Shown: positions 10,235 through 19,628, numbered from the stretch's first letter. The stretch: 64,000 nt of DNA from Nocardia sp. alder85J (GCF_020176955.2 NZ_JAIUCZ020000006.1:248001-312000), one strand, 5' to 3'. Numbers and translations are program-made. Notes: generated from the letters alone by a model not told the origin.

Positions 10235-12505
10235 ATGGGAGCCGATCTGCGGGCCTGGATCCACGATTGCGATCCGGCGACGCTCACCGCGACCGCTGCC
10301 GCCTGGCGGACGTTCGGGCGCCGACTGGAGGAGCTGTCCGACGCCTACGTCGCGGCCGTCACCCGCGTCGACGGCGAATTCTGGCAGGGGCGGTGCGCCG
10401 AGACCGCGCACGAGCGCGCGAGCGCCGACCGGAAGTCGATATACGCACTGGCCGAACAGGTTTCGGCACTGGCCGACCGGACCGAGCGCGGATCCGACGA
10501 GATCGGCGCACCGCTGCGCCGGGCCCGCGGGGCCCTGCTGGAGGCCGGTATCCGCGGCTACGCCGTCGCACCCGATCTCACCCTGACCGGCCCCGCCGAC
10601 GCCCGGCACCTACCGGACCTGCAAGCCGAATTGCACGATGCGGCAAGGGCTGTCGCGGCTGCGGATCGGCGGGTGCGCGACGATCTGGACCGCCGCCGCG
10701 ACGAATTGCGCACCGCCCTCGATTCGCCGCTGATCCGATTCACCGACGGGGGCGCTCGCGATCCCGGCGAGGTGGCGGCCACCGATCTGGCCGCCGTCGC
10801 GAACGGCGTTGCCACCGAACAGCAATCGGCCCGGATATGCGCCGCCGCCGCCCTGCGCCCGGACCAGCTGGCCGCGCTGCGGCGCGGGGACGGCGTCGAG
10901 CTCCCGGCACCGCAGTTCGGCTATCTGCGGGGCCTGCTGCGCGCGCAGGACGACCGCACGGTGCCCGAAATCGCCGGTCTCGGTGCGGCTCTGCCCGCCG
11001 GCGCGGCCGTGCGGGTGCGTACCGCGCTGGCCGACGCCCTCCAGCTCGCGTCGAATCCGCGGATCCGCGGCGACGGCGATCGAGGGGGGATGGCACAGCT
11101 TCCCGAACGGGTCCGTGATCTGCTGGTCGACGATCCCCGGCACAGCTCGCTCGGTGGCGACTGGGTCGACGAGCAGAGTTTCGCGACGCTGTGCGATCTC
11201 GTCGGCCGCGGCGATCCGGCCCTGCGATCCGGCTCCGACCTGGATCGCGGCATCCTGAAACAGACCGCCGACATCCTGCGGATCGCCGACGCGCACCACG
11301 ACGACCCGTGGTTCCGGCATGTGGACACCACCGCCGATCGCCTGCTCGGCGTGGTCGCCGGCGATCACCGCGCGATCTCCGACTTCCTCACCGGACACGG
11401 TATGGCAGCGGCCTTTCCGCCAGGGGCCCGGCACGGCACCGGTGACCAGGTGTTCGCACTGCTCGGCCATCGGTGGCCGGCCACCTCCCATCGCGTGGAG
11501 GCGCTGTTCCGGTGGATCGGCGCCGACGCGGGCGATCCGGACCCCGCCGTCGGCGGCCTCGCCGGGCGCACCGCCGACGGTCTCGCACACCTGCTGACCC
11601 GCAACGCCGATCAGCTCGCGGCGAATCTGCCCGGCCACGGCACCGCCGGACTGGGCCGGATCAATCCCGGCCTCACCCGGACGCTCGCCGAGGCGATGCG
11701 CCCCTATCTGGGAAACTTCGCCGGCGCGCCGGACAGCGTGCTCCTCAACCACAGCGCGCACGCCGTCGACACCGTCGGCACGCTGTCGAAACTGTTCGCC
11801 GTCCTGGACTCGGATCCGCAGGCGGCGCGAGTCGTCAACACCGCCGGCTCGCAGTGGGCCGACCACCTGGCCTACCAGGCCGGGCGGCACCCCGAGCTGG
11901 CCCCGTCCCTCGGCCTGCGCTGCGGGCAGCTCGGCCGCGCGATGAACGACGGCTTCCAGCAACAACTCCAGGCCGCGAGCGCCGCCCAGTTGTGGGAGTA
12001 CACCGCGAGCTACAACGAGAAATCCGGGCTCGCCGATGCCGCCGCGGGCTGGTTCAGTGCGCTGCCCGGCGTGGGAGCCATCGCGGGACCACTCGCCACC
12101 AGCGCGGACGCCTGGTTCAAGATCGGCGGCCTGAACGTCCCGGGCGACCCGGCGCACCCACTGCCCGACGATGCCTTCACCGCCGAACTGAAGAAGCAGA
12201 CGCAGATCCTCACCGGCAAGAGCACCCTGGAGCGGGAATACAGCCTCGCCACCGGTTTCGCGCACTCGCACCCGGACGTGTTCGCGCACTTCGACGATCA
12301 TGCCTCCGGCCGGAACCTGCTGCGGGACTGGAATGCGGCCCGAGACGACCCGGACGCCTTCATCGACCGGTTCCACACCCGCCTCGACCCCGGCGACACC
12401 CTCTTCGGCAGCTTCGCCACGAATTACAACACCGGCCGGACCGGTGACGATCTCCTGACCGAGAACCCCGGCAGACCGGATCTCACGACCCGGCCGCCCC
12501 GGTGA
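10235..12505 (+). CDS. Large helical protein, partner of the EspC-like gene (Rv0026/Rv3899c-like)
   Basis: A 756-residue, almost entirely alpha-helical protein without signal peptide. The N-terminal ~200 residues look like a WXG/PPE-type helical bundle (TAAAWRTFGRRLEELSDAYVAAVTRVDGEFWQGRCAETAHERASADRKSIYALAEQVSAL). Residues 200-740 contain helical segments with conserved polar turns (LLNHSAHAVDTVGTLSKLFAVLDSDPQAARVV), annotated in relatives as TPR-like. The C-terminus is rich in D/N/G. It may be a T7SS substrate or scaffold; function is not established. A hairpin follows the stop. Confidence 0.7.
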   Translation: MGADLRAWIHDCDPATLTATAAAWRTFGRRLEELSDAYVAAVTRVDGEFWQGRCAETAHERASADRKSIYALAEQVSALADRTERGSDEIGAPLRRARGALLEAGIRGYAVAPDLTLTGPADARHLPDLQAELHDAARAVAAADRRVRDDLDRRRDELRTALDSPLIRFTDGGARDPGEVAATDLAAVANGVATEQQSARICAAAALRPDQLAALRRGDGVELPAPQFGYLRGLLRAQDDRTVPEIAGLGAALPAGAAVRVRTALADALQLASNPRIRGDGDRGGMAQLPERVRDLLVDDPRHSSLGGDWVDEQSFATLCDLVGRGDPALRSGSDLDRGILKQTADILRIADAHHDDPWFRHVDTTADRLLGVVAGDHRAISDFLTGHGMAAAFPPGARHGTGDQVFALLGHRWPATSHRVEALFRWIGADAGDPDPAVGGLAGRTADGLAHLLTRNADQLAANLPGHGTAGLGRINPGLTRTLAEAMRPYLGNFAGAPDSVLLNHSAHAVDTVGTLSKLFAVLDSDPQAARVVNTAGSQWADHLAYQAGRHPELAPSLGLRCGQLGRAMNDGFQQQLQAASAAQLWEYTASYNEKSGLADAAAGWFSALPGVGAIAGPLATSADAWFKIGGLNVPGDPAHPLPDDAFTAELKKQTQILTGKSTLEREYSLATGFAHSHPDVFAHFDDHASGRNLLRDWNAARDDPDAFIDRFHTRLDPGDTLFGSFATNYNTGRTGDDLLTENPGRPDLTTRPPR

Positions 12506-12514
12506 GGACTCACA

Positions 12515-12545
12515 GCCGGGCGCGGCCGTGATGGTCGCGCCCGGC
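12515..12545 (+). terminator. Terminator of the EspC-like/large-protein pair
   Basis: 10-bp perfect stem GCCGGGCGCG / CGCGCCCGGC with 11-nt loop, 9 bases after the stop codon at 12505. Confidence 0.65.
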
Positions 12546-12909
12546 GTTGCGGCACTGCGTACCTCGCGTGGCAGGTGGCCGAAATGCGCTTCGGATGCCC
12601 GAACCGCTCGGCGGGTCGCATGACATGGAGCACACTCGTAGCATTTCACCGGCTGTGGATGCCGGGTGCGCACACCCCCGAGACGCTGCGATCGCTGTGG
12701 CGGGGCCCGCAATCCGAACCCGGTTTCTCCCGGCAGCGGGAGATCGCGATCGGCCGGGCCCGGGACAGTATCGCGGTGGTGACACTGGATGTCTTGCGGC
12801 GCAGATGAATACGCCGGAGTTCCCACGGTTGACGAGTCATCGGAATATCACCACCCGGTAATATGATCTCCGTCCTCCGGATTGACGTGGCTCGACAGGC
12901 GGTCGTTCA
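12546..12909. other. Intergenic stretch without a supported gene
   Basis: One GTG-started frame (12575-12808, 77 codons) has moderately G/C-rich third positions but no clear ribosome site and no family I recognise. The last ~100 bases are less GC-rich and presumably hold the promoter of the NlpC/P60 gene. Confidence 0.4.
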
Positions 12910-13947
12910 GTGTCCGAGAATGACGAGGATCCGGCACTGCCACAGCAGGATCCGAATGCTCCCGCGAATCCGATCGCGGGCGTGCTGCCCATGGTGGGCG
13001 CGATGTTGCGCGGCATCACCGGTAACGATCCGTCCGGCCCGCTGGCCCAGGTGCCGGACACCTTGCAGCAGTTGGCCTCGACCTACGGCACCGGCGCCGC
13101 CGAGCCACCGCCGGTGGCGCAAACCCCACCGGCGCCGGATATTCGCGTGGTCAGCACCGATGCCGCGGCCGGCACCACGCCGGACTCGGTCGCCGCCGCG
13201 CAGGCCGGGCACAGCGACACCGCCGGTTCGTTCGGCGCCATCGACGATCGGCTCTCGAACCAGCTCGACGGCCTGGCCGACCACAGCAACACCGGCAAGA
13301 CCGCCATGGACGACCTGGTGCGCAACCTCACCGACCAGCTGACCCGGCTCGGCGTGACCGCCGACACTCCCGCCGGTCGGCAGCAGATGCAGGACGTCCT
13401 CGGCACCGCCTTGCAGAACGCCCAGAATCTGGTGTCCGGCTCCAGCGACGCGATGGCGCAGGCCGCGGCCGCCATCGACAAGCTGGCCGACGAATTCCTG
13501 CACGGCCACGGCGATCACGACAATGCCCCGGCGCCGGATCCCGCGACCACCGCGCCCCCGCCGGACAGCGCGCCGAGCCCGCAGGACACCCCAGCCGGCA
13601 AGGCGGTGCAGGCGGCGCTGACCGAGGTCGGCAAGCCGTACGTGTACGGGGCCACGGGCCCCAATTCCTTCGATTGTTCCGGGCTCACGCACTATGCCGC
13701 CGACGCCGCCGGAATCGACATCCCGCGCACCGCCGCCGACCAGTACCAGCAGCTGGACAAGATCGCGACCGACTCGATCCGGCCCGGCGATCTGATCTTC
13801 CCGGCCGCGGAATTCAACGGCGGCTATCCCACCCACGTCATGCTCTACATCGGCGACGACCAGTGCGTCGAGGCGCCGACCGCGGGCCAGAGCGTGCACG
13901 TGGTCGGGCTACCGGCGAACTTTCACGCCTCGCGCTGGGCGACCTGA
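12910..13947 (+). CDS. NlpC/P60 family peptidoglycan hydrolase with DUF4226-like N-terminus
   Basis: A 345-residue protein starting with GTG. The C-terminal ~115 residues are an NlpC/P60 cysteine peptidase: AALTEVGKPYVYGATGPNSFDCSGLTHYA with catalytic Cys256, and YPTHVMLYIGDDQCVEAP with His309. The first ~210 residues form an Ala/Asp-rich helical region with no signal peptide, as in mycobacterial Rv0024, where a DUF4226 domain precedes NlpC/P60. Export is therefore probably by type VII secretion, in keeping with the preceding EspC-like pair. The 3' end overlaps the convergent TetR gene by 25 bases. Confidence 0.85.
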   Translation: MSENDEDPALPQQDPNAPANPIAGVLPMVGAMLRGITGNDPSGPLAQVPDTLQQLASTYGTGAAEPPPVAQTPPAPDIRVVSTDAAAGTTPDSVAAAQAGHSDTAGSFGAIDDRLSNQLDGLADHSNTGKTAMDDLVRNLTDQLTRLGVTADTPAGRQQMQDVLGTALQNAQNLVSGSSDAMAQAAAAIDKLADEFLHGHGDHDNAPAPDPATTAPPPDSAPSPQDTPAGKAVQAALTEVGKPYVYGATGPNSFDCSGLTHYAADAAGIDIPRTAADQYQQLDKIATDSIRPGDLIFPAAEFNGGYPTHVMLYIGDDQCVEAPTAGQSVHVVGLPANFHASRWAT

Positions 13948-14504
13948 TCGGTGGCCCGCGCCGCCGCGAGCACCATGTCGACCACGGAGTCGGCGTAGCT
14001 GCCGCGCACCGGCTTGCGCTCGAAATGGGCGCGGTAGATCACCGGGGCCATCAGCAGGTCGATCATCAGGCCGAGATCGGCGGCAGCGGGCAGTTCGCCG
14101 CGTTCGATACCCCGGTGCAGCACCTGCTCATATTTGTCCCGCGCGTCGGCCATCGACTTCTTCCGCAGCGCCTCGAGTTCGGGATCGCGGGTGGCGGCGT
14201 CGACGAACGACGCGAACACCCGGCCGCTGTCGCGGCTGGACACATAGGCCGCCAGTTGCCGCAGCAATGTCAGCAGATCAGTGCGCAGCGAGCCGGAATC
14301 CGGATCCACCAGCGGCCGCTGCAACGAGGTGATCGCCGCGTGCACCAGCTGCGCCCGGGAACCCCAGCGGCGGTATATGGTCGCCTTGCTCACCCCGGCC
14401 GTCGCGGCTACGGTGTCCACGGCCAGACCGTCGACACCGTGTTCGGCCAGAATGTCGATCGTCGCACGCAGAATCAATTCCTCCGACGCGAGCGGACGCG
14501 GCAC
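13923..14504 (-). CDS. TetR family regulator
   Basis: A 193-residue TetR protein, GTG start. The HTH is at residues about 5-55 (ASEELILRATIDILAEHGVDGLAVDTVAATAGVSKATIYRRWGSRAQLVHAAI) and the C-terminal region matches the TetR_C_11-like group (SRDSGRVFASFVDAATRDPELEALR). A perfect AAACGA-N7-TCGTTT repeat sits 41 bases upstream. It is divergent from the SDR gene at 14667, a likely target together with itself. Confidence 0.85.
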   Translation of the reverse strand: MPRPLASEELILRATIDILAEHGVDGLAVDTVAATAGVSKATIYRRWGSRAQLVHAAITSLQRPLVDPDSGSLRTDLLTLLRQLAAYVSSRDSGRVFASFVDAATRDPELEALRKKSMADARDKYEQVLHRGIERGELPAAADLGLMIDLLMAPVIYRAHFERKPVRGSYADSVVDMVLAAARATDQVAQREA

Positions 14505-14544
14505 GGGCGCTCCTTCCGATGGAATCGGCCGACTACGGCAAATG

Positions 14545-14563
14545 AAACGAAACTGTCTCGTTT
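14545..14563. promoter_or_regulatory. TetR operator
   Basis: Perfect inverted repeat AAACGA-N7-TCGTTT in the divergent intergenic region between the TetR gene and the SDR gene; flanking bases extend the symmetry imperfectly. Confidence 0.65.
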
Positions 14564-14666
14564 ATTGTAGGGGATCATCCGGTGCCAACCGGGTGAGCTT
14601 CGCCATTCCGTTCCGGCCCAGCCGAATCCGCCCGAACCCGGCGGGCCGCGCTGATACGGTGCCGGG

Positions 14667-15461
14667 ATGGATCTCGGGCTCACGGGCGCGACGGCGGTCG
14701 TGCAGGGCGGCACACAGGGTATGGGACTCGCCGCGGCGGAATGCTTCGCCGCCGACGGCGCGAAGGTGGCGGTGCTGGCCCGTACCCCGGCGACCCTGGA
14801 CAAGACCGTCGGCCGGCTGCTCGAACTCGGCGCGGCCGACGCGGTCGCCCTGCGCGCCGACATCACCCGCCCGGCGGAGGTGACCGCCGCCTTCGACACC
14901 GTGCGCGACCGCTGGGGTGAGCTCAACATCCTGGTCAACGCCGCCGGACCGCAGACCGGCGGCGGCTTCGAGGATCTCACCGACGAGGATTGGCTGGCCG
15001 CCATCGACCTCGGGGTGCTGGGCATGGTCCGCTGTGTCCGGGCCGCGCTGCCGTTGCTGCGGAACGCGCAATGGGCACGGATCGTGAACATCTCGGCGCA
15101 TTCCACCAAGCGGCAGACCGAATCGCTGATCGCCTACACCGCCGCGAAGGCGATGGTCACCAGCATCACCAAGAACCTCTCGCTGACGCTGGCGAAGGAC
15201 GAGATCCTGGTCAACACCGTGTCACCCGGCAGTTTCGCCTCCGAGGGCCTGCAACGCTGGGCGCGCGGCGTCGGCATCGACCCGACCGATCTGCGCGCGG
15301 TGATGCGCGGGATCGCCGAGAACTTCGGCCACCCCGCACATCTGCCGCGGGCGGGTGCACCCGCCGAGATCGGCGCGGTCATCGCATTCACCGCGTCGCG
15401 CCGCAACACCTACATGACCGGAGCCGACATCAACGTCGACGGCGGCTCCGACTTCTGCTGA
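14667..15461 (+). CDS. Short-chain dehydrogenase/reductase
   Basis: A 264-residue SDR. The cofactor loop is GGTQGMG (residues 14-20, GGxxxGMG variant), followed by LARTP, ILVNAAGP, a catalytic Ser in VNISAHS, and the YTAAK active-site pair near residue 158. The C-terminal MTGADINVDGGSDF is the usual SDR tail. Substrate unknown; it resembles 3-oxoacyl-ACP-reductase-like SDRs of mycobacteria. Just past the stop, a 13-base segment (GACTTCTGCTGAC) is repeated with one change 15-20 bases later. Confidence 0.9.
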   Translation: MDLGLTGATAVVQGGTQGMGLAAAECFAADGAKVAVLARTPATLDKTVGRLLELGAADAVALRADITRPAEVTAAFDTVRDRWGELNILVNAAGPQTGGGFEDLTDEDWLAAIDLGVLGMVRCVRAALPLLRNAQWARIVNISAHSTKRQTESLIAYTAAKAMVTSITKNLSLTLAKDEILVNTVSPGSFASEGLQRWARGVGIDPTDLRAVMRGIAENFGHPAHLPRAGAPAEIGAVIAFTASRRNTYMTGADINVDGGSDFC

Positions 15462-15514
15462 CCGGCAGTGACTTCTGCTGATCGGCTGCGACTCTCGCCC
15501 GGCGGCAACGCCGT

Positions 15515-17218
15515 TCAGCGGCGCGCGGCCGGCTCCAGTTGCGGCGCACCGCGCAACGCCGAAGCCAGCGCGGCGATCAGCGTCATGATCGCCGCCGCCC
15601 CGAACACCACCAGCAGGCCGTGATGGAACGGGCCGGACACCAGCGCCGGGAAGAACCGCTTGCCGGTGAGGATGTCGACATCGGCGGCGGGCAGCGTCCG
15701 CAGCACGCCGGAGGAACCGAGCAGGTGAGCGATCGGATTGTTGCCGAGGAAGGTGGAGAACAACGTGCTCACCGGCGGCAGCGCGGCGACCTGGGCGGCG
15801 GTGTCGGCGGGCACGCCGTGGTCGCGCAGCCCCGCCGACAACGTCCCCGGCAGGGTGCCCGCCAGGCCCGTGATCATCAGCGAGAACGCCAGCCCGATCG
15901 ACATGGCGGTACCGGAGTTCTGGAAGGTGGCCCGCATCCCCGAGGCGACACCGCGGTATTCGGGCGCGACGCTGCCCATGATCGCGGAGGTGTTGGGCGC
16001 GGCGAACATGCCCTGCCCGAGCCCGGACAGCAACAGCACCGCAGCGAAGACCGGGTAGGGGAAGTCCACCGGCAGCGACAGCAGGCCGACGAAGGCCGCC
16101 GCCATCAGCAGCAGGCCGCTGGTCGCGAACAGCCTGGCGCCGTACCGATCGGACAGCCAGCCGGAGATCGGCCCGCCGAGCAGGAATCCGAAAGTCAAGG
16201 GCAGCATGAAGATTCCAGCCCAGAGCGGGGTGTCCTCGTAGTCGTAACCGTGCAGCGGCAGCCAGATGCCCTGCAACCACATGATCAGCATGAATTGCAG
16301 GCTGCCGCGCGAGATCGAGGTGAGCAGCGCCGCAAGGTTTCCCGCGGCGAACGCGCGCACCCGGAACAGCGCCAGCCGGAACATCGGCTCGGCGACCCGG
16401 GTTTCGACGACGCGGAACACGATCAGCATCGCCGCACCGCCGATCAGGGCGGCGAGCACGTAAGGATTGGTCCAGCCGGTGGAATGCCCGCCGTAGGGCT
16501 GGATGCCGTAGGTGATTCCGACCAGCAGCGCACCGGTTCCGGCGGTGAAGGTGACGTTGCCGGCCCAGTCGATGCGGCCGGGACGGCGCTCACCGATCTC
16601 CCGCAGGCTGCGGTACGACCACACGGTGCCGATCACGCCGATGGGCACGCTGACCCAGAACACCGCCCGCCAGTCGATCGCCGCCAGCACGCCACCGAGC
16701 AGCAGCCCGAGGAACTGCCCGGCCAGCGCGGTGATCTGGTTGATGCCCAACGCCATTCCGCGCTGCCGAGCCGGAAAGGCATCGGTCAGGATGGCCGCCG
16801 AGTTCGCGGTCAGCATCGCCCCGCCGAAGGCCTGCACGATGCGGAAACCGATGAGCCACAAGGCCCCGTGCGCTCCGCTGAACGGATCCAGCGACAGCAC
16901 CAGCGAAGCCAGCGCGAAGATGCTGAATCCCATGTTGTACATGCGAACCCGGCCGAACATGTCGCCGAGCCGGCCGAGCACCACCACCAGCACCGCGGAC
17001 ACCAGCAGGTAGCCGAGCATCATCCACATCAGATAGCCGATATTGCCCGGCGCCAAGGGATCCAGGCCGATACCCCGGAAGATCGAGGGCAGTGCGATGA
17101 TCACGATCGACGCGTCGACCGTCGCGATCAGCACGCCCAGCGTGGTATTGGACAGCGCCACCCATTTGTATCGATCGCCGCCGCGGCAGGTCGATACCTT
17201 CTCATCCACGATCTGCAT
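15515..17218 (-). CDS. MFS drug efflux transporter (DHA2/EmrB-QacA type)
   Basis: A 567-residue membrane transporter with 14 predicted helices. Motif C-like and motif A-like stretches are visible (VVVLGRLGDMFGRVRMYNMGF; LLLGGVLAAIDWRAVFWVSVPIGVIG), and DASIVIIALPSI near residue 35 is the conserved D1 motif of DHA2 pumps. A large extracytoplasmic loop with PPVSTLFSTFLGNNPIAHLL lies before the last helix. ATG 17218 is 10 bases after the MarR stop; the two form an operon, so export of a compound sensed by MarR is likely. Confidence 0.9.
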   Translation of the reverse strand: MQIVDEKVSTCRGGDRYKWVALSNTTLGVLIATVDASIVIIALPSIFRGIGLDPLAPGNIGYLMWMMLGYLLVSAVLVVVLGRLGDMFGRVRMYNMGFSIFALASLVLSLDPFSGAHGALWLIGFRIVQAFGGAMLTANSAAILTDAFPARQRGMALGINQITALAGQFLGLLLGGVLAAIDWRAVFWVSVPIGVIGTVWSYRSLREIGERRPGRIDWAGNVTFTAGTGALLVGITYGIQPYGGHSTGWTNPYVLAALIGGAAMLIVFRVVETRVAEPMFRLALFRVRAFAAGNLAALLTSISRGSLQFMLIMWLQGIWLPLHGYDYEDTPLWAGIFMLPLTFGFLLGGPISGWLSDRYGARLFATSGLLLMAAAFVGLLSLPVDFPYPVFAAVLLLSGLGQGMFAAPNTSAIMGSVAPEYRGVASGMRATFQNSGTAMSIGLAFSLMITGLAGTLPGTLSAGLRDHGVPADTAAQVAALPPVSTLFSTFLGNNPIAHLLGSSGVLRTLPAADVDILTGKRFFPALVSGPFHHGLLVVFGAAAIMTLIAALASALRGAPQLEPAARR

Positions 17219-17228
17219 CTGCTCACCG

Positions 17229-17690
17229 TCACAATCGTTCCGCGAGCCGATCCAGCAGCGGCAGGGCCGCCTCGAGGACGTGCCGTTCGGCCGCGGTGAA
17301 TTCCCTCTCGATGGCGTCGGCCAGATAGCGCGCCGACTGCGAGCGCCGATCGGCGACCAGCCCGCGCCCAGGCGGACCGATCGACACCACGGCGCGGCGA
17401 CCGTCCGATTCATCCGGCCGCCGGGTGATCAGGCCGCGCTCCTCGAGCGTGGCCAGCGTCACCGCCATGGCCTGCGGCCGGACCCCTTCGGCCGCCGCCA
17501 GGGCGGTGGGAGAACTCGAGCCCTCCCGGTCCAGCCGTGCCAGCACCGACAGCTCGGACAGCGCCAAACCACTGGCGCCGGCCTTGGCCTGCCGCAACTT
17601 GCGAGTGATCCGCCCGACGGCCAGCCGCAACCGCGCCGCGGTCGCACCGGCATCCCACTCGGATCCACTCGTTACCACGGGTACTAACAA
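17229..17690 (-). CDS. MarR family repressor of the MFS pump
   Basis: A 153-residue MarR protein: LRLAVGRITRKLRQAKAGASGLALSELSVLARLDREGSSSPTALAAAEGVRPQAMAVTLATLEERGLITRRPDESDGRRAVVSIG. The start is uncertain: TTG 17690 gives the full length, but no ribosome site precedes it, while GTG 17678 would fit a leaderless transcript from a TATTGT -10 (17695-17690). An imperfect repeat covers this region. First gene of the MarR-MFS operon. Confidence 0.85.
   Translation of the reverse strand: MLVPVVTSGSEWDAGATAARLRLAVGRITRKLRQAKAGASGLALSELSVLARLDREGSSSPTALAAAEGVRPQAMAVTLATLEERGLITRRPDESDGRRAVVSIGPPGRGLVADRRSQSARYLADAIEREFTAAERHVLEAALPLLDRLAERL
17671..17688. promoter_or_regulatory. Probable MarR operator
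   Basis: Imperfect inverted repeat GTTACCACGGGTACTAAC at the 5' end of the MarR gene; a related GGTAAT/GTAACTACC pair lies 30-50 bases upstream. The position overlaps the likely -10, as expected for autorepression. Confidence 0.45.
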
Positions 17691-17753
17691 TAGATTAATA
17701 AACTCGATGTAACTACCCTCGGTAATGATCTGCCCGATCGGCCGGCGCTCGCG

Positions 17754-18419
17754 CTATCGGTCGACGACGGTGAGGGTCTCGGCGAGCGGCGCGCGATCCA
17801 CGCGCGCACCGGCGACGGCACGGTCCTCGTATCCGATGGCCATGCCGCAGAACAGGATCGAATCCGGCGGCGGCGACACGACCGCGGCGACCGTGCCGTG
17901 ATAGACCGACCACGCCATCTGCGGGCAACTGTGCAGCCCTTCGGCCCGCAACAACAGCATCACCGTTTGCAGATACATCCCGAGATCGGCCCACTGCGGC
18001 GGCCCCATGATCCGGTCGACGTAGCAGAACAGGGCCGCGGGGGCGCCGAAGCAGTCCCAGTTCCCGGCGATGTGCGCCGTACGAGCGGCCGTGTCGTCGC
18101 GGCCGATGCCCAGTGCCCGGTAGCGCTGCGCGGCGGCCGCGGCGCGCCGCCGCGCGTAGACCGGCGGCAACTCGGCGGGATACATCCGATAGTCGGGCTC
18201 GTCGCCGGGGTCACCGGCGGCCACCCGGGCGCCGGTGCGCGCCTTCACCCGGTCCAGCGCGGTCCCGGTCACCAGATAGCCGTGCCAGGGTTGCAGATTC
18301 GCGCCCGAGGGCGCCCGCGCCGCCGCCGACAACACCCGTTCCAGCACCGCCGGCGCCACCGGCGTATCGGTGAAGGCCCGCACCGCGCGGCGTCCCGCCA
18401 CCGCTGTGTACACATCCAT
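17754..18419 (-). CDS. Nitroreductase family protein
   Basis: A 221-residue FMN-dependent nitroreductase: DVYTAVAGRRAVRAFTDTPV, then AARAPSGANLQPWHGYLVTG (residues 33-52, FMN contact), and AEGLHSCPQMAWSVYH with IGYEDR near the C-terminus. Members reduce nitro groups, quinones or enones with NAD(P)H. ATG 18419 was chosen because homology starts there. It is divergent from the SigJ-like sigma gene, 87 bases apart. Confidence 0.85.
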   Translation of the reverse strand: MDVYTAVAGRRAVRAFTDTPVAPAVLERVLSAAARAPSGANLQPWHGYLVTGTALDRVKARTGARVAAGDPGDEPDYRMYPAELPPVYARRRAAAAAQRYRALGIGRDDTAARTAHIAGNWDCFGAPAALFCYVDRIMGPPQWADLGMYLQTVMLLLRAEGLHSCPQMAWSVYHGTVAAVVSPPPDSILFCGMAIGYEDRAVAGARVDRAPLAETLTVVDR

Positions 18420-18506
18420 TCGAGTAGGCTGTCCTCTCGTTCCCGTTGTCGTCCGTACCGGTTCTCCTACCGAGTCGACGTTCGGCAACAGGGAAAGGTG
18501 ACCGTC

Positions 18507-19388
18507 ATGGACCCCGAACTCGGGCAGCGGTTCGATCGGCATCGCGACCAGCTCCGCGGGGTCGCCTACCGGATGCTCGGCTCGCTCGCCGAAGCCGACG
18601 ACGCCGTCCAGGAGACCTGGCTGCGGCTGGCGGCCGCCGACACCGGCCGCATCGACAACCTGCCCGCCTGGCTGACGACCGTGGTGTCACGCGTCTGCCT
18701 GGACCAGCTGCGCACCCGCCGCACCCGCCGCGAGGATCTCACCGGGCCGCCGCCCGCCGATGCCCCCGCCCCGGACCCGACCCCGGAAGACGAAGCGGTA
18801 CTGGTCGATTCGGTCGGCCGCGCGCTACTGGTGGTCATGAGCCGGCTGACCCCGGACGAGCGCATCGCCTTCGTCCTGCACGACCTGTTCGCCGTCGCCT
18901 TCGACGACATCGCCCCCGTCGTCGACCGCACCCCGGCGACGACGAAGAAGCTCGCCAGCCGCGCCCGCGGCAAGGTGCGCGGCCACCCGGACATTCCCGC
19001 CACCGAACTGGCCCGGCACCGCCGGACCATCGAGCGGTTCCGCACCGCGGCCCGCACCGGCGACCTGGACGCCGTCCTGGAAGTCCTGTCCCCCACCGTG
19101 ATCCGCCGTGCCGACCGATCCGCGATCGGCCCCGCCCGCCCCGCCGAGGCCCACGGCGCCACCACCGTCGCCGGCGAGATCGCGACCTTCGGCCGCACCA
19201 CCCGCTTCGCGACCCCCCTGCTCGTGGACGGCACCCCCGGCCTCGCGATCGCCCCGCACGGCCGGCTGCGCCTGATCGTCCGATTCGCCTTCGACGCCGA
19301 CCGGATCGCCGGATACGACCTGATCGCCGACCCCACTCACCTCCGCCGGCTGCGCCTCGCGATGCTCCCCGAGACCGGCCCGGCCTGA
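18507..19388 (+). CDS. ECF sigma factor, SigJ-like (ECF41) with C-terminal SnoaL-like domain
   Basis: A 293-residue sigma factor: region 2 in FDRHRDQLRGVAYRMLGSLAEADDAVQETWLRL, DNLPAWLTTVVSRVCLDQLRTRR, region 4 in VVMSRLTPDERIAFVLHDLFAVAFDDIAPVVDRTPATTKKLASRAR. Residues ~185-290 are an NTF2/SnoaL-like extension (FRTAARTGDLDAVLEVLSPTVI…), the built-in regulatory domain of ECF41 factors. ECF41 genes usually sit next to an oxidoreductase or carboxymuconolactone decarboxylase target; here the divergent nitroreductase is the candidate. ATG 18507 follows a GGAAAGG site. Confidence 0.9.
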   Translation: MDPELGQRFDRHRDQLRGVAYRMLGSLAEADDAVQETWLRLAAADTGRIDNLPAWLTTVVSRVCLDQLRTRRTRREDLTGPPPADAPAPDPTPEDEAVLVDSVGRALLVVMSRLTPDERIAFVLHDLFAVAFDDIAPVVDRTPATTKKLASRARGKVRGHPDIPATELARHRRTIERFRTAARTGDLDAVLEVLSPTVIRRADRSAIGPARPAEAHGATTVAGEIATFGRTTRFATPLLVDGTPGLAIAPHGRLRLIVRFAFDADRIAGYDLIADPTHLRRLRLAMLPETGPA

Positions 19389-19586
19389 ACCGCGAGCCAC
19401 CCGCGGCCACTCGCGCGACATCATCGCGCTGCCGACGGCCGGATCGAGTCCGATCGACCACGCCGCAGGACACCTCGCCCCGGGAACCACGCCGGAGCCG
19501 GGCCGCCGGACAGTTCCCCGGCGTCGTCCGGCCCCGCGGGGATGATGCGGCCGCCCTCTTGGCGGACGGGTCCGGCGCTGCTAGCG

Positions 19587-19606
19587 TGAAACTAGAATTG
19601 GTTTCA
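19587..19606. promoter_or_regulatory. KstR-like operator upstream of the IclR-hydrolase-TetR unit
   Basis: TGAAAC-N8-GTTTCA repeat. The inner 14 bases at 19593-19606, TAGAATTGGTTTCA, match the published KstR consensus TNNAACNNGTTNNA with one mismatch. It ends 22 bases before the IclR start. Confidence 0.5.
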
Positions 19607-19628
19607 GTCTCCTCGTGAGGTGGGTGAC

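Noticed and set aside
12575..12808. 77-codon plus-strand frame between the large helical gene and the NlpC/P60 gene
   Set aside because: Fair codon bias but no ribosome site, no family, and it follows a terminator; left as undecided.
10610..12826. 738-codon frame on the minus strand
   Set aside because: Antisense shadow of the large helical-protein gene; high-GC DNA leaves opposite frames open, and the translation is rich in R, G, A and H with no recognisable fold.
15539..17299. 586-codon plus-strand frame over the MFS gene
   Set aside because: Antisense shadow; composition (H, Q, R repeats) is not protein-like, while the minus strand codes for a clear transporter.
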